This document shows, piece after piece, positions 24,257 to 33,800 of a stretch of 64,000 bases of DNA (the stretch's first letter is position 1; each line of letters opens with the position of its first letter). Source of the DNA: Spirosoma lacussanchae (lineage in GTDB: Bacteria; Bacteroidota; Bacteroidia; Cytophagales; Spirosomataceae); contig NZ_SWJG01000003.1 in assembly GCF_005870035.1 (NCBI RefSeq), forward strand, positions 434,001-498,000. The letters are read 5' to 3'. The notes beneath the pieces were generated by a model that saw nothing but the letters and a program-made list of their open reading frames with translations, was not told the DNA's origin and ran no database searches. The translations under genes were made by a program, and so were the position numbers.

Positions 24257-26182
24257 ATGAAGCCTGAACTACTCTGTGCGTTAATACCTCTCTTTCCGCT
24301 GATTGGTTTTCTGATCAACGGTATCGGTTTTCGGCATATTCCGAAAGGGGCTGCCGGGGCCATTGCGGTTGGAGCCGCGCTGGCCTCGTTCCTGACCGCC
24401 GGTTATCTGTTCGGTGCCTTTATAGGGCAGGCGGCCTTCCGCGATGACGCCGGACCGCTCGTTGCTACGCTCTTCAACTGGATCAGCGTGGGCGATCTTC
24501 AGATCAACTTCTCGTTCCAGATCGATCAGCTCAGCCTGCTGATGCTGCTGGTCGTAACGGGAGTTGGTACGCTGATTCACCTCTACAGCATCGGCTACAT
24601 GAAGCACGACGAAGGATTCGGTAAGTTCATGGCTTTCCTGAACCTGTTCGTATTTTTCATGCTGTTGCTGGTGATGGGTTCCAACTACGTCATCATGTTC
24701 ATTGGCTGGGAAGGGGTTGGGTTGTGCTCGTACCTGCTCATCGGCTTCTGGAACACCAACACGAGCTACAATAACGCAGCCCGCAAAGCCTTCGTAATGA
24801 ACCGAATTGGTGATCTGGGCTTTTTGCTGGGCATTTTCATGCTCATCAACACCTTCGGTACGGTTGAGTATATCGATATTTTCAAACAGGCTACGAGCCT
24901 ACCCGTGGGCGACAGCACGATTCTGATCATCACGCTCCTGCTGTTCGTGGGGGCCATGGGTAAGTCGGCACAGATTCCGCTCTACACCTGGCTGCCCGAT
25001 GCTATGGCTGGTCCAACGCCGGTGTCGGCTCTGATCCACGCAGCAACCATGGTAACGGCGGGTATCTACATGGTCGTTCGCTCGAACGTGCTCTACACGC
25101 TGGCCCCCCTGACGCTCGAGATCATCGGCGGTATCGCCATCGCTACGGCTCTGCTGGCCGCTTCGATTGGTCTGTTGCAGAACGACATCAAAAAGGTGCT
25201 GGCCTACTCAACGGTATCGCAGCTGGGCTATATGTTCCTGGGCCTGAGTGCTACGGCCTATACGGCGGGCATGTTCCACGTTGTAACCCATGCTTTCTTC
25301 AAAGCGCTGCTGTTCCTGGGTGCAGGGAGTGTTATCCACGCCATGTCTGATGAGCAGGATATCCGGAAAATGGGTGGCCTGCGGAAAGCGCTGCCCATAA
25401 CGTTCATCACCTTCCTGATCGGGACTATTGCTATTTCGGGTTTACCGCCGTTTGCCGGCTTCTTCTCGAAAGATGAAATCCTAGCGCACGTGTTCGTACA
25501 CAACAAGGTGCTGTGGGCGCTGGGCGTGCTGGGTTCGGGACTGACGTCGTTCTACATGTTCCGCCTGCTGTTCCTGACCTTCTTCGGAGAATTCCGCGGT
25601 ACCGAAGAGCAACGGCATCATCTGCACGAATCACCGGCAACAATGACGGCTCCGCTTGTTTTTCTGGCTATACTATCGGCAGCGGGCGGGTTGCTTAACC
25701 TGCCGGGCGGGGGCTGGCTGAGCCGTTTCCTCGATCCTGTATTCATGTTCTCGCGGGAGGTAAACCCAACGGCGCTGACGCTGGAACTCGATCACTCGAC
25801 CGAGTATACGCTCATGGCGGTATCGGCGGGGGTGGCGTTGCTGGCGCTGGTTGTGGCGTATGTGATGTACGTCAGCCGGCGGGCCGTTCCGGCTCCCGAA
25901 ACGGCCGAGCGCTCATTGCCCGAGCAGGTGGTCTACAACAAATACTACATCGATGAGCTGTACGATACCATCATCGTTCGGCCCATTCGTGGCCTGGGCG
26001 ATGCGCTCTACAGCTTCGGCGAAGGCCTGGTCGATGGTGTTGTCAACGGAGTGGCCTGGCTGGTCCGGCAGAGTTCGGCCCAGTTGCGGCTGATGCAAAG
26101 TGGTTCGATCGGGTTTTATGTGCTGGCGATGGTTGTCAGTATCGTTGCCATCTTCGCGCTGCGTTTTTTCGTTCGATTCTAA
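24257..26182 (+). CDS. nuoL: NADH-quinone oxidoreductase subunit L
   Basis: 641 residues. Multi-pass antiporter-like subunit at the far end of the complex I membrane arm. Motifs: NYVIMFIGWEGVGLCSYLLIGFW, here about 136-158, IPLYTWLPDAMAGPTPVSAL region with functional Lys/His positions, the LLAASIGLLQNDIKKVLAYS segment, LPPFAGFFSKDEI, and the long lateral helix plus final anchor at the C-terminus. ATG 24257 is preferred over the TTG 18 nt upstream. Separated from nuoK by 83 nt and from nuoM by 8 nt. Confidence 0.97.
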   Translation: MKPELLCALIPLFPLIGFLINGIGFRHIPKGAAGAIAVGAALASFLTAGYLFGAFIGQAAFRDDAGPLVATLFNWISVGDLQINFSFQIDQLSLLMLLVVTGVGTLIHLYSIGYMKHDEGFGKFMAFLNLFVFFMLLLVMGSNYVIMFIGWEGVGLCSYLLIGFWNTNTSYNNAARKAFVMNRIGDLGFLLGIFMLINTFGTVEYIDIFKQATSLPVGDSTILIITLLLFVGAMGKSAQIPLYTWLPDAMAGPTPVSALIHAATMVTAGIYMVVRSNVLYTLAPLTLEIIGGIAIATALLAASIGLLQNDIKKVLAYSTVSQLGYMFLGLSATAYTAGMFHVVTHAFFKALLFLGAGSVIHAMSDEQDIRKMGGLRKALPITFITFLIGTIAISGLPPFAGFFSKDEILAHVFVHNKVLWALGVLGSGLTSFYMFRLLFLTFFGEFRGTEEQRHHLHESPATMTAPLVFLAILSAAGGLLNLPGGGWLSRFLDPVFMFSREVNPTALTLELDHSTEYTLMAVSAGVALLALVVAYVMYVSRRAVPAPETAERSLPEQVVYNKYYIDELYDTIIVRPIRGLGDALYSFGEGLVDGVVNGVAWLVRQSSAQLRLMQSGSIGFYVLAMVVSIVAIFALRFFVRF

Positions 26183-26190
26183 TCTGAGAT

Positions 26191-27666
26191 ATGCTCACAT
26201 TATTCCTGATTCTCTACCCTGCCGTTGCTGCTGCGTTACTTCTGATCGTGAAAGGCGAACGGGTGAAACAGGTCGCGCTGGTAGCCGCGCTGGTTGAACT
26301 GGTTGGCGCCGTTGCCGCTTTTGCGCAGTTTCAGCCCGATGCCAGTTCGCAGTTTGGTTTTGACTATGCCTGGATCAACTCACTCGGTATCCGTTTCAGC
26401 GCCGGTATCGACGGCATCAGCGTTTTGCTGGTGTTGCTGACCGGGTTGCTGGTTCCGTTTATTATACTGTCGACCTTTAATCGGCAGTACGACCGTCCAG
26501 CGCTGTTCTACGCGTTGATGCTGTTTATGCAGGCTGCGCTGATGGGCGTATTTACGGCCCGCGATGGCTTCCTGTTCTACTTCTTCTTTGAAGTGGCCCT
26601 GATTCCAATTTACTTCCTGGCCGCTATGTGGGGTGGGGAGAACCGCGTGCCGGTCACCTTCAAGTTCTTCGTCTATACAATCTTTGGCAGTCTGTTCATG
26701 CTTGTTGCGCTGGTGTACCTGTATTATCAGACACCCGTAACCGATGGGCACCACAGCTCGGCCATTGCTGATTTCTACCAGCTTAAATTAACCCCCGCAG
26801 CCCAGGGCTGGGTATTCTGGGCGTTCTTTATTGCGTTCGCTATCAAGATGCCGGTTTTCCCGTTTCATACCTGGCAGCCCGATACGTACGTGGAGTCGCC
26901 AACGCCAGCTACGATGCTGCTGGCCGGGATCATGCTGAAAATGGGCGTTTATGGCCTGATTCGGTTCATTCTGCCCATCGTGCCGCTTGGCGTCGAAACC
27001 TGGGGGAAAACGGCCATCATTCTGTCTGTGATCGGTATCGTTTACGGATCGATTATCGCCATCCGCCAGCGCGACATGAAACGGCTCATTGCTTACTCGT
27101 CGTTCTCGCACGTTGGTCTGATGGCAGCTGGTGTTTTCTCGCAGACCGAAACCGGGATGCAGGGTGCCCTGATTCAGATGCTGGCTCACGGCGTCAACGT
27201 AGTGGGCATGTTCTTCGTGGCCGATGTCATTTTCTCGCGGACCAATACCCGCCAGCTCGATCAGCTGGGCGGCATTACCCGCACAACGCCGAAACTGACC
27301 GTTTACTTCATGATCATGCTGCTGGGAAGCGTAGCGTTGCCGCTGACCAACGGATTCATTGGCGAGTTTCTGCTGCTGCATGGCGTATTTACATACAACC
27401 ACTATCTGGGTCTGGCGGCTGGCTTCACGATCATTTTCGGGGCGGTGTACATGCTGCGGATGTTTCAGAAGAGCATGTTCGGCCCAACATCGGTACGTAC
27501 CGGTACGTTTGCCGACCTGACCAGTTCGGAGAGCCTGGTGTTTGTGCCACTGGTGATTATGGTCTTCTGGATGGGAATTTACCCCCAAACGTTCCTCAAA
27601 GTAACTGAACCTGCCGTAGTCAACCTGATGAAATACATCGGTACCTCGGCTGTATCTCTGAAATAA
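26191..27666 (+). CDS. nuoM: NADH-quinone oxidoreductase subunit M
   Basis: 491 residues, antiporter-like membrane subunit. Motifs: FFFEVALIPIYFLAAMWGG, the KMPVFPFHTWQPDTYVESP region, LLAGIMLKMGVYGLIRF, and RDMKRLIAYSSFSHVG, all with the key Lys and Glu residues of proton-pumping subunits. Eight nt after nuoL, so translationally close. Confidence 0.97.
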   Translation: MLTLFLILYPAVAAALLLIVKGERVKQVALVAALVELVGAVAAFAQFQPDASSQFGFDYAWINSLGIRFSAGIDGISVLLVLLTGLLVPFIILSTFNRQYDRPALFYALMLFMQAALMGVFTARDGFLFYFFFEVALIPIYFLAAMWGGENRVPVTFKFFVYTIFGSLFMLVALVYLYYQTPVTDGHHSSAIADFYQLKLTPAAQGWVFWAFFIAFAIKMPVFPFHTWQPDTYVESPTPATMLLAGIMLKMGVYGLIRFILPIVPLGVETWGKTAIILSVIGIVYGSIIAIRQRDMKRLIAYSSFSHVGLMAAGVFSQTETGMQGALIQMLAHGVNVVGMFFVADVIFSRTNTRQLDQLGGITRTTPKLTVYFMIMLLGSVALPLTNGFIGEFLLLHGVFTYNHYLGLAAGFTIIFGAVYMLRMFQKSMFGPTSVRTGTFADLTSSESLVFVPLVIMVFWMGIYPQTFLKVTEPAVVNLMKYIGTSAVSLK

Positions 27667-27762
27667 AGCTTACAAACGGTTTCGGCTGGCTGGCCCGAAC
27701 GGTTGCTACTGATCAGGCAACGTTCTGGACACCGAACGCCGAACACTGAAAACCAAACTAAT

Positions 27763-29169
27763 ATGCTTCCCATCGTTCTGTTATCGGTTTCTGGTATTGG
27801 GCTGCTCTTCCTGGGCTTCCAAAAGTCGCGGACATTGCTGTTACCCGCAGCGCTGCTGTTTCTGCTGGTGGCGCTGGCCGCTAACTTTTACGACTGGAAC
27901 AAGACGTACCTGTATTTCAACGATATGCTGCGTACCGATAACCTGTCGATGGTATTTACTGCCATCGTGCTGGGATCGGCTTTTCTGGTCATCGCCCTGT
28001 CGACCCGGTTTATCGAAGATGAGGAAGCGCAACCGGCAGAGTATTACGGTATCATTATGTTCTCCCTGGTGGGGGCTATCATGATGATTTCGTTCGAGAA
28101 TCTGATCATGCTGTTTGTGGGTGTCGAAACGCTGTCTATTGCCATGTACATCCTGACGGGTAGCGACAAACGCAATCTGCGGTCAAACGAGGCCGCGCTG
28201 AAGTACTTTCTGATGGGTGCGTTCACGACCGGAATCATGCTGTTCGGGATGGCGCTGCTCTACGGGTCAACGGGATCGTTTACCCTGGCCGGTATTGCAG
28301 CAAATGCCGTGAATCCGCAACAGGGGCTTTCCTTGCTGCTGTATGTCGGTCTGCTGATGCTGCTGATCGGACTACTGTTCAAGGTATCGGCCGCGCCGTT
28401 TCACTTCTGGACACCCGACGTATACGACGGAGCCCCCACCATTTTCACCGCCTTCATGTCGACGGTGGTAAAAACGGCTGGTTTTGCCGCTCTATTTAAA
28501 CTGTTATCGATTTCGTTCGGCGGAGTTTATACCTTCTGGTGGACCATACTGGCTATTATCACGGCTATTACGCTGGTTGTGGGCAACGTAACGGCGGTGT
28601 ACCAGAACAGCTTCAAACGTATGATGTCGTACTCCAGCATTTCCCACGCGGGTTACCTGCTGATTGGTCTGGCGGCTCTGGGCGCGCAGACCAAACAGGC
28701 CATTGTGTTTTACTCGCTGGCCTATTCAGTAGCCACTATTTCGGCATTCGGTGTGCTCTTGCTGGTCGCGCAGCAGCGCAGTACGCAAACCCTGTCGAGC
28801 ACGGGCGTAGCGAACGAAGGCTTCGATGACTTCAATGGACTGGCGCGTCAGAACCCGTTGCTGGGCTTCGCCATGGCCGTATCAATGCTGTCACTGGCCG
28901 GTATTCCGCTGACGGCCGGGTTCTGGGGTAAGTTCTATATATTCTCCACTGCGGTAGAGCGGGGCCAGATCTGGCTGCTGGTAGTGGCGGTGCTGATGTC
29001 GGCTGTAGGTATCTACTATTATTTCCGGGTAATCATCGCGATGTACTTCCGCGACGGCGCCACGGAGCCAATTCGGGTATCGCCGGTCTATCGGTACGTG
29101 CTGCTGGCGGCTACCATACTGACGCTCGTGCTGGGAATTGCGCCTGGCTTACTGCAGGGTTTGTTTTGA
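27763..29169 (+). CDS. nuoN: NADH-quinone oxidoreductase subunit N
   Basis: 468 residues, third antiporter-like subunit. Motifs: ENLIMLFVGVETLSIAMYIL, SAAPFHFWTPDVYDGAPT, NSFKRMMSYSSISHAGYLL, AGIPLTAGFWGKFYIF. ATG 27763 begins a hydrophobic helix directly (MLPIVLLSVSGIGLLFLG); the frame is open upstream but that part is not membrane-like. Last gene of the cluster; no clear terminator seen after it. Confidence 0.95.
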   Translation: MLPIVLLSVSGIGLLFLGFQKSRTLLLPAALLFLLVALAANFYDWNKTYLYFNDMLRTDNLSMVFTAIVLGSAFLVIALSTRFIEDEEAQPAEYYGIIMFSLVGAIMMISFENLIMLFVGVETLSIAMYILTGSDKRNLRSNEAALKYFLMGAFTTGIMLFGMALLYGSTGSFTLAGIAANAVNPQQGLSLLLYVGLLMLLIGLLFKVSAAPFHFWTPDVYDGAPTIFTAFMSTVVKTAGFAALFKLLSISFGGVYTFWWTILAIITAITLVVGNVTAVYQNSFKRMMSYSSISHAGYLLIGLAALGAQTKQAIVFYSLAYSVATISAFGVLLLVAQQRSTQTLSSTGVANEGFDDFNGLARQNPLLGFAMAVSMLSLAGIPLTAGFWGKFYIFSTAVERGQIWLLVVAVLMSAVGIYYYFRVIIAMYFRDGATEPIRVSPVYRYVLLAATILTLVLGIAPGLLQGLF

Positions 29170-29235
29170 TTGACGATTTGGAGCCGCTCACTCAGTTAAT
29201 CGGGTGACCGGTAAGCGACTACATCCTTATTTGTC

Positions 29236-29243
29236 TATTTTTG
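29236..29243 (+). promoter_or_regulatory. -7 promoter box of the gtrA-like gene
   Basis: TATTTTTG fits TAnnTTTG. The in-frame TTG at 29241 falls inside the box and so is not the start codon. Confidence 0.5.
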
Positions 29244-29285
29244 CCGCAGAAGCTAAAACTAACGCTGGCTTCTACTGGCAAGCCC

Positions 29286-29762
29286 GTGAACGTGAGTAGT
29301 ATACAACAGCCCAAATACAAGGTCTCCCGAAGTTTCTTCTCGTTCTTTCTAACGGCTCTGCTGGGTGCGTCCGTTAACTTTCTGTCCCAGATATTCTATC
29401 GGAATTACTTCGAGTTCGGTACCAGTGTGTTTCTGGGCTATCTGACGGCTACAGTTGTCAGTTTCATCCCCACCAAGCGGTTCGCTTTTTCGGCTGGTAA
29501 AACAGGGAACACGGGTCGCGAGGCCATCAAGTTCTTTATCATTGCCCTGGTGGCGCTGGCTGTGCAGGTGGGGGTTTCCAAGTTTACCCTAGCCTACATC
29601 GCCAACCCCTTCTTCCCTAATCTGTCTCCTTTTGCCCGTGAGAAGGCCTCGCACGTGGTGGGCATGGGACTTAGCTTCATGGCCAATTACTTTGGTCACA
29701 AACTGCTTACCTTTAGGAGCACTGGCATGTACGATCGGATTCGGTCGAGACCGGCGAAATAG
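29286..29762 (+). CDS. GtrA-like membrane protein
   Basis: About 158 residues with four transmembrane helices (around 18-36, 44-62, 75-95 and 125-140). Carries GtrA-type features: FFLTALLGASVNFLSQIFYR at the start, YLTATVVSFIPTKRFAF and FMANYFGHKLLTFR. GtrA proteins are thought to flip or help move undecaprenyl-linked sugars during cell-surface polysaccharide modification. Start uncertain: GTG 29286 (or 29292) is chosen because the only upstream start, TTG 29241, lies in the promoter box. Confidence 0.78.
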   Translation: MNVSSIQQPKYKVSRSFFSFFLTALLGASVNFLSQIFYRNYFEFGTSVFLGYLTATVVSFIPTKRFAFSAGKTGNTGREAIKFFIIALVALAVQVGVSKFTLAYIANPFFPNLSPFAREKASHVVGMGLSFMANYFGHKLLTFRSTGMYDRIRSRPAK

Positions 29763-29876
29763 GAAAAGTTGTATTTAAAGTCTATATAATCTGTATTCTA
29801 TTTCTTCCTTTTGTTTTATCCAGCACAGGATTTTTCAAAGGTCAGTGGCTCATCATATTAAAAGGGTGGACATTTA

Positions 29877-29906
29877 TTTGCATCTTACTAAAAAAAAGTA
29901 TATTTG
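29877..29906 (+). promoter_or_regulatory. Complete Bacteroidota promoter of the small lipoprotein gene
   Basis: TTTG (29877-29880), 18-nt A-rich spacer, TATATTTG (29899-29906). This is one of the best matches to the Bacteroidota consensus in the window. Transcription would start near 29911, about 30 nt before the ATG, suggesting high expression. Confidence 0.8.
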
Positions 29907-29939
29907 CGGCTGAAACCATTAAAGACCACCAAAGTACAA

Positions 29940-30137
29940 ATGAAAAAAGTATTCGCACTCCTGTTTGTCGGCAGCATGCTGACCTTCGCTGCCTGCCAGA
30001 GCAAACCTAAGACGGAAGAAGCTGCTGTTGATTCAACGGCTACCATGTCTACCGACACCACCACGATGGCTACGGATTCGGCTGCTACCGCCGTTACCGA
30101 TACCGCTGCTGCCGTTGCTGCTGACAGCGCGAAATAA
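29940..30137 (+). CDS. Small low-complexity lipoprotein
   Basis: 65 residues. Lipoprotein signal with lipobox FAAC (Cys19), then a short Lys/Glu segment and about 40 residues made almost only of Ala, Thr, Ser, Asp, Val and Met with repeated TDT/TDS/ADS units. No Lys or Arg occurs between residue 25 and the last residue. It is probably a disordered, acidic envelope lipoprotein. It has a strong promoter in front and a 22-bp hairpin terminator behind, so it is a single-gene unit that may be abundantly expressed. Function unknown. Confidence 0.82.
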   Translation: MKKVFALLFVGSMLTFAACQSKPKTEEAAVDSTATMSTDTTTMATDSAATAVTDTAAAVAADSAK

Positions 30138-30152
30138 GCCTGTCGCTTTCGA

Positions 30153-30200
30153 GTATAGAGTAAAAAAGCCCTATTTTTATAGGGCTTTTTTACTCTATAC
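30153..30200. terminator. Terminator with 22-bp stem after the lipoprotein gene
   Basis: Perfect 22-bp inverted repeat (arms 30153-30174 and 30179-30200) with a TTTT loop; the core GCCCTA/TAGGGC is followed by six T inside the right arm. It abuts the GTG start of the SprT-like gene at 30201, which would therefore begin immediately after the hairpin. Confidence 0.9.
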
Positions 30201-30812
30201 GTGTCTGATCTGCTCACCCATCATGTACCACCTATAGCCGCTTTGCCCTGTCGGCAGTTGCAGCTGCAATACGGCTTTGCGTTTCGGGTGACCAAACCCC
30301 GCCGGACTAAACTGGGCGATTTTCGACGCTGGCCGGATGGCCGTATGCAGATTACGGTCAACGCTAACCTCAACCCCTATGCTTTCCTGATCACGTACGT
30401 GCATGAAGTGGCTCATGCGGTAGTCAGCCAGACGCACAAACGGCGGGTGGCACCCCACGGAACGGCCTGGCAACAAGCCTTTCAGCGGCTCATGCAGCCT
30501 TTTCTGCACCAAACGGTTTTTCCGGCCGATGTGCTCGTTCCCCTACGGCAGTATATGAGCCGACCCGCTGCTACCACCTACGCCAGCCCCGTACTGATGG
30601 CGGCCCTCCGTCGGTACGATCAGCCAGCACAGTCTGCAAGTACCCCGAACACCCGACTGCTGCGCGACGTACCCGAGGGAAGCCTGTTTCTGTTTGCAAA
30701 AAAGACCTATCAGCGTGGCACGATGCGCCGGACCCGCGTCGTTTGTAAAGAACTATCCTCCGGTCGATCCTATGCCATTCTGGCTCATGCCGTTGTTGAA
30801 ATGGATATATAG
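30201..30812 (+). CDS. SprT-like zinc metalloprotein
   Basis: 203 residues. The SprT-like domain (about 15-150) has zinc motif HEVAH (H68, E69, H72) and a further His at 86 (APHGTAW). This is the gluzincin arrangement of SprT/Spartan-related proteins, which act on DNA-bound proteins in eukaryotes; bacterial roles are unclear. A basic C-terminal strand region (about 165-203) may be the small zinc-ribbon-like end but lacks a full Cys4 set. The apparent start is GTG 30201, directly after the terminator stem. Its 3' end probably overlaps the start of porU. Confidence 0.82.
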   Translation: MSDLLTHHVPPIAALPCRQLQLQYGFAFRVTKPRRTKLGDFRRWPDGRMQITVNANLNPYAFLITYVHEVAHAVVSQTHKRRVAPHGTAWQQAFQRLMQPFLHQTVFPADVLVPLRQYMSRPAATTYASPVLMAALRRYDQPAQSASTPNTRLLRDVPEGSLFLFAKKTYQRGTMRRTRVVCKELSSGRSYAILAHAVVEMDI

Positions 30813-33800
30813 TAGCAGCACTGTGTATCGCCCTGCCCCCCTGAACGAGCTAATCGGGCCGGGGCGGGCCTGGCTATTGGCTGGACTGGTGCTGATCGGT
30901 ACGGTGCCTGACCTGCGGGCGCAATCGGTATTACAGCAGGGAAACTGGCTCAAAATTGGCGTAACCCAATCGGGCGTATACCGTCTGAATCAGGAAACCC
31001 TGGTACGGCTGAATCCGGCCTTCGCTACGGCGAATCCGCGTAACCTCCGATTGTACGGAAATGGAGGAGCACCCCTGCCGCAGGCTAACTCAACTCCCCG
31101 GGCGGTTGATCTGGTTGAAAATGCCGTGCTCGTAACGGGCGAGGCCGATGGCCGGTTCGATGCCGGTGACGCGCTTCTGTTTTTTGGCCAAAGCCCGCAT
31201 ACCATACAGTACGATACGACTGCAAGGCGGTTCGTACATCAAATCAACCCCTACAGCGATACAACGTTTTATTTCCTGAACATCGGCTTGGGGCCGGGTC
31301 GGCGCATCAGCGAACGTCTGGCCGGGTCACTAGCCGCCCCAACCGTTACCACCTTCACCGACTACCAGTTCTACGAACCCGAACTGCGCAAGGTTCAGTC
31401 GGTGCGCTCCGGACGGGCGTGGCTGGGCGATTTTCTGAGTACCGATACGACCCGAACCGTAGCGTTTACCATGCCTGGTCTGCTTGCGTCATCGGCCATT
31501 CGGGTGCGGGCATCGGCCATGGCGCGCGATACATCGACGAGGCTGTTTCGGATTCATGTGAACAGCCAGTTGGTGGGTACGATCCCGATTCCCGATGTGT
31601 CGGGCTTCGAATACGACTACCAGGGTATTGTTCGTGCCGATACGTTTCTGACCCGACTGGCGAGTACAGACAACACCGTCAGGGTAAGCATGACTTTTCG
31701 CAACAACCGTAACAACTCGGGCCAGGGGTATCTGGATTTTCTGGCGGTTGAAGCCCAACGCGAACTCCGGCAGTACGAACAGTCTCTGTGGGTACGGCGG
31801 CTTCCGGCTGGCTCGGTGGCGGTGCAGCAGGCCAGCACAGGGCTCCGGATCTGGGATGTGTCGCAGCCGCTGGCCCCCGCCAATCAGCTGTATACCCTGT
31901 CTGCTACCCAGGCAGCTACGTGGCGGGCTGCGCAGCCCGCCGACTATTTCTTGTTCACGGATGCGCAGCTACTGGCGCCTGTTTCAGTAGTGCCTGTAGC
32001 CAATCAGAACCTGCGTGGGCAGACATCTCCGGACCTTCTCATTATTACCCCGGCGGCCTGGCGCGATCAGGCCAACCGACTGGCCGAATTCCGACGGCAG
32101 AACGACCGATTATCGGTCCTGGTTGCCACAACGCAGCAGGTTTATAACGAATTTGGCTCCGGCCAACCCGATCCGACGGCCATTCGCGATGCCGTTCGAT
32201 ATTTTTACCGGCAACAGCCGGGGCAGCTGAAATACCTCCTGCTGTTCGGCGACGCTACCTTCGACTATCGGAACATAAACAAAGCAGCCAGTCCGGCCGC
32301 GCAGGCCAACATGGTTCCGGTCTACGAAAGCCGCGAGTCGTTGCATCCGGTACTGAGTTACTCGTCCGATGATTACTACGGGTTCATGGACGACGCGGAG
32401 GGTGAATGGAAAGAACCCCGGCAGGGAGAGCTCGACCCGGCAGACCATTTGCTCGACGTAGGCATTGGCCGGCTACCGGTCAAGTCGGTGCAGGAAGCCC
32501 AGACGGTTGTTGATAAGTTGATTCGGTACGCAACGGACCAATCGCTGGTTGGCGACTGGCAAACACGGGTTATGCTCATTGCCGATGATGGTGATTACAA
32601 CCTGCACCAGAACGACGGCGAACTACTGGCCACTCAGATTGAACGGGTAGCCCCCGCGTTCAGGCCCGAACGTATTTATCTGGATAATTATCAACAAATC
32701 GTCACCCCCGACGGACAGCGGGCCCCCGTCGTAAACCAGCACATAAGCCGGGCCATGGCAGACGGTCGGCTCATCATCAACTACAGCGGTCACGGCGATA
32801 TACTGACCCTGGCCGATGAAAAGGTCGTTACGCTCTCCGATATTCTGGGCTGGCGCAACCGGCGACTGCCCTTGTGGGTAACCGCTACGTGTCAGTTTGG
32901 CCGGTACGATGACCCCAGTGTGAATTCGGGTGCCGAACTGTCGTTGCTTAGTCGGGTGGGTGGGGCCATCGGACTGCTGACCACGACCCGGCCCGTCTAT
33001 TCAAATACGAACCTGCTGCTGAATCAGGCGTTTTACAATACCGTTTTTACCCCCATAAATGGGCAGATGCCCCGGTTAGGCGACGTTATGCGGCTTACCA
33101 AGAACGCCAGTCTGGCGGGGGCAATCAACCGCAACTTTGCTTTACTGGGCGATCCATCGATGCGACTAGCCTACCCGCGGGCTCAGGCAACGCTAACCGC
33201 TGTAAACGGCAGACCACTGACCACCGCCCGCTTCGACACCTTACGGGCACTGGAAACGGTTGAGCTAACCGGCGAAATTCGACAGAACGGTCAGCGGCTG
33301 GCCGATTTTACCGGTACAACCCGGCTAACCCTGTTCGATAAGGCGGCCTTGCTGACTACCCTGGGGCAGGAAGCCGGTAGTCCTAAAATGAGTTACCGCG
33401 CGTATACGAATCCGGTATTTTCGGGGCAGGTGGCTGTGCAGCAGGGGCGATTCACGGTCCGCTTCACCGTGCCCAAAGATATCGACTATACGGTTGGCCA
33501 AGCCAAACTGTATATGTATGCCGTTCGCGCTGACAGCGCATTTGATGCGACCGGGAGTTACGAAAATCTGCGCATAGGTGGCAGCATTATTGCTGATGGT
33601 GTTGATAATCAGCCGCCCAGTCTTACCTTGGCAGTTGTGGGCGGGCTGCGGCAGGGCGAGAGCTGGCAGGCGACGGGGCCGGATATACAGGTGCGTATCA
33701 GTCTACAGGACAACAAGGGCATAAATATTGCACGATCAGGTCTGGGGCACGATCTGACGGCGGTACTGGGCGATAACAGTCCGGTTGTACTGAACAGTGA

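Noticed and set aside
27763-29169. nuoN start at the upstream in-frame codon at 27703
   Set aside because: The added 20 residues are polar and unlike the membrane-inserted N-terminus of NuoN.
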